Shown here: positions 1-5,905 of the stretch, piece by piece | How positions within the stretch are numbered: the first letter of the stretch is position 1 | Layout: every line of letters starts with the position of its first letter | Source of the DNA: Chlorobiota bacterium | GTDB taxonomy: Bacteria; Bacteroidota; Bacteroidia; Bacteroidales; JAADJA01 | Length of the DNA: 8,070 nucleotides | Reading direction: 5' to 3' | NCBI GenBank assembly: GCA_030592565.1 | Contig: JAUVIX010000161.1 | Span: 1 to 8,070, forward strand | Made by a program: the position numbers and the translations under genes | Notes under the pieces: generated by a model | The model's input: the letters and a program-made list of their open reading frames with translations, nothing else | What the model was told of the DNA's origin: nothing | The model's database searches: none

Positions 1-960
1 ATTGAAGAGGGCTTCCGCAATACAATAGGGTATTTCTTTGTAATCGCAGCCTTTCAGACATTGCCAGGAACAAGAAACAGGTCTTTTCTCTCCTGCTGAT
101 ATTTTCTTTAAAAAATCATTGTTTATTGCTCTACCAGGTAATCCTACAGGACTATCAATAATAACCACGTCTTCCGGTTCTGAAGCATTAATGTATTGCA
201 TCTTAAACTTCATATCAGCATCACATTCGTAAGTTGTAACAAACCTTGTCCCAACCTTTACTGCATCTGCACCAGCTTGAATAGTTTCATACATATCCTC
301 ACCGGTATAAATGCCACCTCCTGCGATTATCGGAATTTTACACGAATATCTATCCTCATATTTCCGCAAAACTTCTTTTGTCTCTTTAACTATTTCAATT
401 AACGATTTTGTTTCTCCCAACAATTCCTTTTTCTTAAAACCAAGATGCCCTCCGGCTTTAGAGCCTTCAACAACAACTGCATCAGGTACTCTATCAAAAC
501 TGTTAGCCCAGACTTTAAAAGTCAATTCTGCTGCCCGAGCCGATGATATTTTAGGGACAATCTTTGTTTTGGAATTTACAAACTCATCCAAAGTGAGTGT
601 TGCAGGCTTCTTAATAAGTAATCCTGCTCCCACAAAAACAATATCCAATTTCTCGTCAAGAGCAGCCTTAAACATATCATCAAAGTCAGTTATGGCTAGC
701 ATTATATTTGCACCTAATATTCTGTTTGGTGCCAGTTTTTTTGCCTTTCGTATTTCTCCTACAAACCCACTTAGATTTGATTTTCTTGAATATTTCCCTT
801 TTGATTCATAGCTCATTCCTATTCCAACTGACGAAATAACACCTATCCCACCCTGATTTGCAACTGCGGATGCCAGTTTCGACAACGAAACACCAATACC
901 CATTCCTCCCTGAATAATCGGGACTGGTACTGTCATATCTCCAATTTGTAATGCTTTCAT
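1..960 (-). CDS. NAD(P)H-dependent flavin oxidoreductase, nitronate monooxygenase family (C-terminus beyond window)
   Basis: An FMN-dependent TIM-barrel enzyme of the nitronate monooxygenase / 2-nitropropane dioxygenase family, which oxidises alkyl nitronates; it is related to FabK-type enoyl-ACP reductases. The frame opens at ATG 958-960 and runs 320 codons without a stop to the left edge, so the end of the protein is missing. Visible motifs: IIQGGMGIGVS near residues 15-25, EGSKAGGHLGF near 165-175 with the family's active-site His (H172), the phosphate-binding AGGGIYTG at 213-220, and GADAVKVGTRF at 230-240. Near the end is a cysteine cluster (C297, C301, C305, C313) ending in PYCIAEAL, a tail I recall from the Bacteroidota/Clostridia branch of the family. 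The true substrate cannot be told from sequence; many members are misannotated. The gene is probably monocistronic, with a TAATTTTG motif 21 bases before the start codon. Confidence 0.88.
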   Translation of the reverse strand, partial: MKALQIGDMTVPVPIIQGGMGIGVSLSKLASAVANQGGIGVISSVGIGMSYESKGKYSRKSNLSGFVGEIRKAKKLAPNRILGANIMLAITDFDDMFKAALDEKLDIVFVGAGLLIKKPATLTLDEFVNSKTKIVPKISSARAAELTFKVWANSFDRVPDAVVVEGSKAGGHLGFKKKELLGETKSLIEIVKETKEVLRKYEDRYSCKIPIIAGGGIYTGEDMYETIQAGADAVKVGTRFVTTYECDADMKFKMQYINASEPEDVVIIDSPVGLPGRAINNDFLKKISAGEKRPVSCSWQCLKGCDYKEIPYCIAEALFN

Positions 961-981
961 TTTTCGTTTATTTATTTTTGG

Positions 982-989
982 CAAAATTA
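982..989 (-). promoter_or_regulatory. Putative -7 promoter element (TAATTTTG) of the oxidoreductase gene
   Basis: On the minus strand this reads TAATTTTG, an exact match to the Bacteroidota -7 consensus TAnnTTTG, 21 bases before ATG 960. No good TTTG box lies 19-20 bases upstream; the nearest TTG is about 25 bases away. The call therefore rests on the -7 motif and its position. It implies a leader of only about 15 bases. Confidence 0.4.
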
Positions 990-1144
990 CAACGATATTT
1001 ATCTATATAGTTATCAATAGACGCAAACAAGTCTCATTAGTTTTGAATTGTAGTTTTAGGGACGAAATATTCTTCCTAACAGGCTAGATAACAACCAAAA
1101 ATGAAATTAACAAAAAAATGATTAGGGAGGAACGCAGGTCGGAA

Positions 1145-1981
1145 TTAGATGATTTCCTGCAATTTTGTAATGTAATTTTGCGAAACCGGCACTAAAAAAT
1201 CCAAATCCTGAACCTGTATTTTAACTCCCTGAGGACCTCCTTCAGCTTCCTTTATAAAATTTGTATTAACCAAATATGTCCTGTGGCATCTAAAAATAAA
1301 GTTAAAATTTTCCAGTAATTTTTCGGCATATACAAAAGTGCTTCTTACAAAATGCTTCGACATTTCTCCATTTTCAAAATAGTATATCTCTATGTAATTC
1401 CCTGCTGATTTTATTACCCTTATAGAATTAACGGTTAAAGATATTGAGTCCTTTTTATATTTCGACTCAAAAAATACATTATTGTGACCTGTATTCAATT
1501 TTGAAGATAGTTTTTGGTTAAGAGTCAGCGCCTGATTAATATTAAGTTTCATAAGCCGGTTTTGGTTTAATATAACCAGGATTGATATTGCAAAAATACT
1601 TATTAAAATAATTTTTATTGCATCGTTTGGGGCTATTTCAAAGATTGGATTAAACCTGAAATATACAAAATATCCCATTGCAACAGAGATCAATAACCAG
1701 ATATTCCAAAGTATTTCTTTAAAAATATTCCATCTTTGCGTATCCATAAAAGACTTGATAAACGAAGGAAGAACTATCATATTAAAGGATAATACTGAGA
1801 ATGTTATAACGCTTATAACTAATGCAATAACTATTCTTTCGTTATCGCTGAATTCATTAAAATTAAATGGTTCAAAAAAAAATAAAAAGCCACCTACAAT
1901 AACGCTAATAAAAAATACAACTTTTGCATTGTGTTTTAAATCGTTGTTAAAAGGATACGCTTTTTTAAGAAATTTCAACAT
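1145..1981 (-). CDS. Membrane-anchored LytTR-family DNA-binding regulator
   Basis: A 278-residue protein with four predicted membrane helices (about 21-37, 49-71, 91-108, 121-139), a short linker, and a C-terminal LytTR DNA-binding domain (about 180-278). Domain hallmarks are IRVIKSAGNYIEIYY, FVRSTFVYAEKLL, the FRCHRTYLVN core near 230-239, and the closing PVSQNY. LytTR domains bind direct-repeat DNA through beta strands. The 4TM-LytTR layout is common in Bacteroidota and has no receiver domain, so a membrane signal presumably controls it. I chose ATG 1979-1981. An in-frame TTG at 2011 would add ten residues, but a promoter-like -7 motif (1998-2005) lies inside that extension. The gene follows the broken symporter gene on the same strand. 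Co-regulation is possible but unproven; the ligand and targets are unknown. Confidence 0.85.
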   Translation of the reverse strand: MLKFLKKAYPFNNDLKHNAKVVFFISVIVGGFLFFFEPFNFNEFSDNERIVIALVISVITFSVLSFNMIVLPSFIKSFMDTQRWNIFKEILWNIWLLISVAMGYFVYFRFNPIFEIAPNDAIKIILISIFAISILVILNQNRLMKLNINQALTLNQKLSSKLNTGHNNVFFESKYKKDSISLTVNSIRVIKSAGNYIEIYYFENGEMSKHFVRSTFVYAEKLLENFNFIFRCHRTYLVNTNFIKEAEGGPQGVKIQVQDLDFLVPVSQNYITKLQEII

Positions 1982-1997
1982 ATTCACAATTTTGATG

Positions 1998-2005
1998 CAA
2001 TAGTA
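1998..2005 (-). promoter_or_regulatory. Possible -7 element (TACTATTG) of the LytTR gene
   Basis: The minus strand reads TACTATTG, one mismatch from TAnnTTTG, 16 bases before ATG 1981. There is no convincing -33 box. Its main value is in arguing for the ATG at 1981 over the TTG at 2011. Confidence 0.25.
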
Positions 2006-2067
2006 TAACAATTTATCTAAATAGTAACATAATTATTAGTCTTTTCAATAAAGGATAATTAGGCATA

Positions 2068-3279
2068 TCAAACCTTTAACTGCTCCCCTTCCGATTTGGC
2101 AATTATAACTGCACCGCAACTATCGCTCCATACATTGGTTGCAGTACGGAACATATCAAGAATTCTATCAACTGCAAGTATCAGCCCTATTCCTTCAAGA
2201 GGTAAGCCTACTGCTGTTAAAATTACGGTTATCATTACCATCCCTGCCATTGGAATCCCTGCTGCCCCAATGGATGCAAGTAATGCTGTTATAACAACTA
2301 TTATCTGTTGGAAGAAAGTCAAATCAACACCATAAGCCTGAGCAATAAAAATTGCAGCAACACATTCGTATAGTGCAGTTCCATCCATATTAATTGTTGC
2401 ACCGAGAGGAAGTGTGAAGCTGGTTATCTTATTTGAAACACAATCATTTTACTCAACAGCAGTCATAGTTAATGTCAACGTTGCACTTGATGAGGATGTG
2501 GAAAAAGCTGTTAACAAAGGCGTTGAAACTGCTCTGAAATGTTTCAGCGGATTGACTCGTCCAAGAAACCGGGTTAATAATGGCAATGAAATAACAAAAT
2601 GGACAAAAAGGGCAAGTATTACGGTCAGCATATATATTCCCATTCTTTGCACCAAAGCACCAAAATCGGGTGAATTACTTACCTGTAAGGCAACTATCCC
2701 AAAAACTCCATAAGGAGTAAATTTAATAATAAACATCGTGATCTTCATCATCACATCAAAGGATGCATTAAAGAAGTCTGCCATTGTTTTTCGCGGCTTA
2801 TCTTTGATTTTTGTAATGAAAAATCCGAAAAGAATTGAAAAGAATATTACCGACAACATGCTACCGGTTGAAAAAGCATCAAAAATATTGGTTGGAATAA
2901 TATTCAGCAGGGTTTCACCAAGTGAGCGGCTTGAATCTGCAATTCCTTCAACCTCTTGCGAAAACCCAAGGTCAGCACCAACACCGGGTTTCAGCATATT
3001 AACAAAAAAGAGCCCTGTTATAATGGCAATAATACTTGTCATAACATAATAGCCCATTGTCTTCAATCCCAACCTACCAAGATTTTCGGCATTTCCAATA
3101 TTAGCTACACCCGATATTATGGATGTAAGTATCAGTGGGACAATAACCATCCGGAGTCCCCGAAGGAAAAGATCACCCATCCAACTTATGTAATAAACAT
3201 AGTCGGCGAAGTAAAGCCCGAATAGAACCCCGAGCACTAATGCAATCAGAATTTGCCAGTGAAGTTTAATCTTTTTCAT
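2068..3279 (-). pseudogene. Dicarboxylate/amino acid:cation symporter (DAACS) interrupted by an in-frame TAA
   Basis: This is an inner-membrane, cation-coupled acidic amino-acid transporter of the glutamate/aspartate (GltPh-like) family. One frame runs from ATG 3279 to TGA 2068, 403 codons, the usual full length. Codon 277 (2449-2451) is TAA. The first part (276 residues) starts MKKIKLHWQILIALVLGVLFG and carries the HP1 serine loop SSSSATLTLTM (262-272). The rest carries the TM7 motif NMDGTALYE (297-305), the HP2 loop GAAGIPMAG (about 338-346), and the TM8 segment with D371, D375, R378, T379 and N382. These match the GltPh substrate and ion residues D390, D394, R397, T398 and N401. The Arg predicts aspartate/glutamate rather than neutral substrates. 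Without readthrough the product lacks TM7, HP2 and TM8 and cannot transport. The stop sits where relatives have Lys (E-K-N), so AAA to TAA explains it. A sequencing error is the main alternative. Confidence 0.85.
2449..2451 (-). other. In-frame TAA nonsense codon within the symporter
   Basis: On the minus strand the context is GTT GAG TAA AAT GAT. Family homology continues in the same frame on both sides (TAVE, stop, NDCVSNKITSF), so there is no frameshift. TAA followed by A is an efficient stop context, which argues against programmed readthrough. Confidence 0.85.
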
Positions 3280-3299
3280 CTGTCAGAATTTTTCGGTGC

Positions 3300-3307
3300 C
3301 AAAATTA
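3300..3307 (-). promoter_or_regulatory. Putative -7 element (TAATTTTG) of the symporter gene
   Basis: The minus strand reads TAATTTTG, matching TAnnTTTG, 20 bases before ATG 3279. This is almost the same geometry as at 982-989. The -33 position (3327-3330) reads ATAT and does not match, so confidence is moderate. The promoter appears intact although the gene is interrupted. Confidence 0.4.
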
Positions 3308-3330
3308 TAAAATATAGTGATACGTAATAT

Positions 3331-3488
3331 TAAGAAAATAAAACCCGGGCTTGAAAAACACAAAAGTAATATGGAAATGAATAATCTTTAAATCTGTTGT
3401 CATTGCGAGGAAAGAGACCCGTAAAAAGAGCGCACAAAATGATATGACAATGAAAATCACAAATAATAAAATAAATAGTTGCAAATCT
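3331..3488. other. Non-coding spacer without a recognised gene
   Basis: I see no coding frame with family resemblance here and no RNA gene. It holds a TTGTCATTGCGAGGAAAG stretch at 3397-3414. This resembles the start of the TCATTGCGAG-type intergenic repeats seen in many genomes, and a matching ATGACAA lies at 3444-3450. The remnant is too short and degenerate to call an element. Confidence 0.4.
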
Positions 3489-3496
3489 CTTAATTT
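3489..3496. repeat. Left direct repeat (putative target-site duplication), CTTAATTT
   Basis: CTTAATTT directly abuts the left terminal inverted repeat and is repeated exactly at 3674-3681, directly after the right one. An 8-base duplication on both sides is the signature of transposition. The sequence is AT-rich, so its weight comes from its exact position. Confidence 0.6.
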
Positions 3497-3546
3497 GTTA
3501 CTACTCAGCAGTCTATGAAAAACCTAACTACCTTAATTATTAACAT

Positions 3547-3592
3547 GTTTTGTCACAATTTTTGGCTACGCTGTCAAAAATTTTGCCAAAAC
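3547..3592. repeat. Long imperfect hairpin inside the MITE-like element
   Basis: Arms 3547-3564 and 3575-3592 pair at 16 of 18 positions with no bulges, around the ten-base loop GCTACGCTGT. The innermost eight pairs (AATTTTTG with CAAAAATT) are perfect. The stem is AT-rich and lacks a following T-run in the usual place, so it reads as a structural part of the element rather than a terminator. Confidence 0.7.
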
Positions 3593-3614
3593 TGCAATAC
3601 TTTCTTACTTTTTA

Positions 3615-3634
3615 CCCCGCGCTAAAGCACGGGG
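3615..3634 (-). repeat. GC-rich REP-like hairpin (CCCCGCGC / GCACGGGG)
   Basis: Eight-base arms 3615-3622 and 3627-3634 surround a TAAA loop. On the plus strand one pair is C-A. On the minus strand that pair becomes a G-U wobble, so RNA from the minus strand would form a complete stem. Short GC-rich hairpins with a TTTA loop resemble REP sequences handled by Y1 (RAYT) transposases, but no such gene is present. Confidence 0.6.
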
Positions 3635-3673
3635 CTATTGAATATCAATTACATACACCTGCTTAGTAGTAAC

Positions 3674-3681
3674 CTTAATTT
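3674..3681. repeat. Right direct repeat (putative target-site duplication), CTTAATTT
   Basis: This is an exact copy of 3489-3496, starting at the base after the right terminal inverted repeat. Confidence 0.6.
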
Positions 3682-3706
3682 ACAACCCATTAGCAAATAA
3701 TAGTCA

Positions 3707-3737
3707 TCTGGAAACTAGACATAATTTACTATCTTTG
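3707..3737 (+). promoter_or_regulatory. Putative promoter of yraN (TCTG-N19-TATCTTTG)
   Basis: TATCTTTG (3730-3737) fits TAnnTTTG. Exactly 19 bases upstream lies TCTG (3707-3710), one mismatch from the -33 TTTG. The start codon is 30 bases further on. Confidence 0.55.
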
Positions 3738-3767
3738 CCGATACCGGATTATTCAAATTAACTTTCA

Positions 3768-4136
3768 ATGGCTAAACACAACATTCTCGGGAAAAAAGGT
3801 GAAGATATTGCTGTAAGATTTCTTGCGGGCATAGGCTATCATATTATTGAGCGCAACTGGCGCACAGGAAGGGATGAAATTGATATTATAGCTTATGATG
3901 ACAAAACTCTTGTAATAGTTGAAGTTAAAACCCGTAGTACTGACTTTTTCGGAGAACCAGAAGAAGCTGTGACCGAGCGAAAACAAAAGTTTCTTGTCAG
4001 GGCTGCCGACAAATATGTTAATCAAAAAGAGATAGATTCTGAAATCAGATTTGATATAATTTCAATAATTATAGAGCAGAGCAAAGAGACAATAAAACAC
4101 ATTGAAGATGCCTTTTACCCAACTATTTACGAGTGA
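3768..4136 (+). CDS. yraN: YraN family protein (UPF0102), endonuclease-like fold
   Basis: A 122-residue cytoplasmic protein of the YraN/UPF0102 family, near the usual length of about 120. The family has a restriction-endonuclease-like (PD-(D/E)xK-type) fold, but its cellular role is not firmly established; processing of branched or recombination DNA has been suggested. Visible signature: GKKGEDIAVRFLAGIGYHIIERNWR (about 8-32), then the candidate metal-site residues E37 and D39 in GRDEIDII, and E52-V-K54 in VEVKTRS, followed by FGEPEEAV and a basic RKQK helix (71-74). The start at ATG 3768 matches the conserved N-terminus and sits behind a promoter-like motif. Its last ten bases overlap the 3' end of the convergent Usp gene. 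Confidence 0.93.
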   Translation: MAKHNILGKKGEDIAVRFLAGIGYHIIERNWRTGRDEIDIIAYDDKTLVIVEVKTRSTDFFGEPEEAVTERKQKFLVRAADKYVNQKEIDSEIRFDIISIIIEQSKETIKHIEDAFYPTIYE

Positions 4137-5245
4137 AAGACAAGCAGCGGAACATTTGAATGAAACAACATCTGACGTGCCAGGCTCGGATTGAACAGCC
4201 TTTCGATCATACCCCTCTTATGTGTTGTAAGTGCCAGCAGATTAATTCCTGTATCCTCAATATATTCATCCAGGCCTGCAAGGACATCCTCGTGTTCATC
4301 AATATAAAATATCATTTTATGTTCCTCATTTTCTGCGGCAAAATACCTTTTAAGCTCTTCCATCTTAGCCTTCACCAGTGGTTTCTCAGCATCTTCGGTA
4401 ATATGAACAACATGAATTTTCATCTGAAATGGCTTAACATACGATAGCAGCATCCGTATTGACTGATAATCCAAATCATCAAAATTTGTTGCATAAAGAA
4501 CATTGCCACCATATTTTACTCCGGAATACTTTGATTTTCCGGGAACAGCAAGAACAGGAACCGTTGCTTTTCTGATAACTCTTTTCGTAACACTGCCAAT
4601 TATATCACCTATTTTCCCTCCCATTCCACTCGATCCGATTACTATCATACCAGGCTTATACTCCTTGCAATAATCAAGAATAGCATCATCAGGCACGCCC
4701 CTGTCAAGTTCATAAGTGATTTTTATAGGTTTTAACCCTTCTTTTTTAATCCGGGACTTTAACTCTTTAATTAAATCCTCAATTTGCTTTTTAGCTTCAT
4801 TTTCAAGATTAAAAACCAGCCTTTCCAGTCCGATCTGATATGTAGAAGTTTCGTCATAAGGTTCGGCAGTCATCACCGGATTGAAATATGCATACAATAG
4901 CTTTACTTCCGCTTTTAACTTTTGCGCCAGCCCGATTGCATAATAACAGGCATTTATAGAGGTGTCAGAAAAATCAACAGGAACCAGTATCCTCCTGACA
5001 CTTTTTAACCTTTCAACTGTCTTTTGCTTCCCTGTACCGAAAGCATCTTTCATCTCGTCAACAATATAAAGGGCTTTTTCAGCATCTTTTTCTGCAACCC
5101 TGACCTCCACGCCAGCAGACACATCTGCCTGGATAAGATTTTTGTTCGAAAGGAAACAGCCTATTCCTTCACTTTCGAGCCTGCTCTGTATGAGTAAAGC
5201 TCTTGAGTATGTTAATGTTGCAATTGTTATGATACCATTTTCCAT
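4127..5245 (-). CDS. DUF2007 + tandem universal stress protein (UspA) domains
   Basis: A 372-residue cytoplasmic protein with three parts. Residues 1-70 resemble DUF2007, a small putative signalling domain (ITIATLTYSRALLIQSRLESEGIGCFLS, then VEVRVAEKDAEKAL). Residues 84-236 form a Usp domain beginning RRILVPVDFSD, with the ATP-binding signature G-2X-G-9X-G-S intact at G204, G207, G217 and S218. Residues 247-372 form a second, diverged Usp domain (NVLYATNFDD to NVPLLVF) in which the glycine loop is replaced by THKRGMIERLFNPS, so it probably does not bind ATP. Such proteins usually act in stress or energy-state responses; the specific role here is unknown. ATG 5245 fits the start of DUF2007. 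The gene lies 44 bases downstream of the HsdR_N gene on the same strand but may have its own promoter. Confidence 0.88.
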   Translation of the reverse strand: MENGIITIATLTYSRALLIQSRLESEGIGCFLSNKNLIQADVSAGVEVRVAEKDAEKALYIVDEMKDAFGTGKQKTVERLKSVRRILVPVDFSDTSINACYYAIGLAQKLKAEVKLLYAYFNPVMTAEPYDETSTYQIGLERLVFNLENEAKKQIEDLIKELKSRIKKEGLKPIKITYELDRGVPDDAILDYCKEYKPGMIVIGSSGMGGKIGDIIGSVTKRVIRKATVPVLAVPGKSKYSGVKYGGNVLYATNFDDLDYQSIRMLLSYVKPFQMKIHVVHITEDAEKPLVKAKMEELKRYFAAENEEHKMIFYIDEHEDVLAGLDEYIEDTGINLLALTTHKRGMIERLFNPSLARQMLFHSNVPLLVFHS

Positions 5246-5276
5246 TGTCCTGACTTTTTTTAATATTTAAAGATCA

Positions 5277-5307
5277 TAAAAGTACAAAATTATTTGGTAT
5301 TTGTCAA
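5277..5307 (-). promoter_or_regulatory. Possible promoter of the Usp gene (TTGA-N19-TACTTTTA)
   Basis: On the minus strand TTGA (5304-5307) and TACTTTTA (5277-5284) are separated by 19 bases, each one mismatch or shift from consensus. A perfect TAATTTTG also lies at 5285-5292 but has no matching -33 box. Both overlap the 3' end of the upstream gene, so internal initiation is a suggestion only. Confidence 0.35.
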
Positions 5308-5754
5308 TAAATAATTATAATCGGGTATCTCTTCTAAATATTTAATGGAACTATTTTCATAGTCAAGATAGCAACAATAGTGATTAAGTCCATTAGTAAC
5401 GATCAAATATTTAACCTTCAGAACCATATTATATCTTGCAATCTGATCGAATACTTTCTGACTAATTGTAACTTCCGAGGCTTTGCATTCGACAATCAAA
5501 ACCGGTTTAGCCAAATTACTGTAAACCACAATGTCGGTACGTTTAATGCGATTATAAAGCTTTAAACCAGCCTCAACAGCAATTAAAGAAGCAGGATAGT
5601 CTTTTTCATTAACCAGATACATCAGAAAATTCTGCCTTACCCACTCTTCGGGAGTAAGAGCTACAAATTTCTTCCTGAAATCATCAAATATCTCAAACTT
5701 CTGTTCACTCTTTCTTATCCTGAAATCGTATTCCGGTAAATTGAGTTTTTCCAT
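5290..5754 (-). CDS. Stand-alone HsdR N-terminal-domain protein (PD-(D/E)xK nuclease fold)
   Basis: A 154-residue protein made of the type I restriction enzyme R N-terminal domain (HSDR_N type) and nothing else. Conserved blocks: DDFRKKFVALTPEEWVRQNF (24-43), the strand KRTDIVVY with D74, the catalytic-type motif VECKA with E89 and K91, then Q104 in FDQIARYN and the YLIVTNG strand (116-122). The D, ExK and Q residues needed for a PD-(D/E)xK active site are all present. No helicase motor, methylase (HsdM) or specificity (HsdS) gene is nearby. I therefore do not call it a restriction system; single-domain versions are common in Bacteroidota chromosomes and their job is unknown. ATG 5754 fits the family N-terminus. 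It is divergent from the DUF177-rpmF-fabH cluster. Confidence 0.85.
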   Translation of the reverse strand: MEKLNLPEYDFRIRKSEQKFEIFDDFRKKFVALTPEEWVRQNFLMYLVNEKDYPASLIAVEAGLKLYNRIKRTDIVVYSNLAKPVLIVECKASEVTISQKVFDQIARYNMVLKVKYLIVTNGLNHYCCYLDYENSSIKYLEEIPDYNYLLTNTK

Positions 5755-5815
5755 ATTTCAAAAATAGAAATAATACAATTACCAGCCGTGTAAAAAATTA
5801 TTATTTTATTGATTG

Positions 5816-5846
5816 TTTGTTAATCAAAATATTATTCCTACTTTTG
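5816..5846 (+). promoter_or_regulatory. Bacteroidota-type promoter of DUF177-rpmF-fabH (TTTG-N19-TACTTTTG)
   Basis: TTTG (5816-5819) and TACTTTTG (5839-5846) both match the -33 and -7 consensus exactly, with 19 bases between. This is the best promoter in the window. Transcription should start near 5852, giving a leader of about 55 bases before the first codon. Confidence 0.75.
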
Positions 5847-5905
5847 CACCCCAAATTTTAAAGCCTTGGTTTTATTGATTGGATTTTAATTTAAAGTACC
5901 TGTAA

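Larger units (their letters stand above)
3497..3673. mobile_element. MITE-like element, 177 bp, non-coding
   Basis: The segment begins GTTACTACTCAGCAG (3497-3511) and ends CTGCTTAGTAGTAAC (3659-3673). These are inverted repeats matching at 14 of 15 bases. Perfect 8-base direct repeats CTTAATTT (3489-3496 and 3674-3681) flank it with no gap. Inside are a long imperfect hairpin (3547-3592) and a GC-rich hairpin (3615-3634). No frame of convincing length or homology lies inside, so it could only move with a transposase encoded elsewhere. I do not recognise the parent insertion sequence from the ends. It lies about 25 bases upstream of the yraN promoter, so it spares that promoter but could affect its context. 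Confidence 0.6.

Noticed and set aside
311..811. 166-codon plus-strand open frame
   Set aside because: It lies antisense to the clearly conserved oxidoreductase; its translation has no family resemblance.
961..1144. Small RNA or terminator between the oxidoreductase and LytTR genes
   Set aside because: No stable hairpin followed by a T-run and no open frame; only the oxidoreductase promoter motif is supported.
1982..2011. Ten-residue N-terminal extension of the LytTR protein from TTG 2011
   Set aside because: A promoter-like -7 motif lies inside the extension and an ATG at 1981 gives a normal N-terminus.
2068..2388. Independent 106-residue membrane protein starting at ATG 2388
   Set aside because: The ATG is the Met of the family's internal NMDGT motif; homology continues upstream in frame to and past the TAA.
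3397..3450. TCATTGCGAG-type intergenic repeat with ATGACAA inverted arms
   Set aside because: Only a 7-base inverted match with 40 bases between; too degenerate to call an element.
3765..4025. 86-codon minus-strand open frame
   Set aside because: It is a shadow of yraN, which has strong family motifs on the plus strand.
5290..5754. Type I restriction-modification system
   Set aside because: Only an HsdR N-terminal-type domain is present; there is no motor domain, methylase or specificity subunit in the window.
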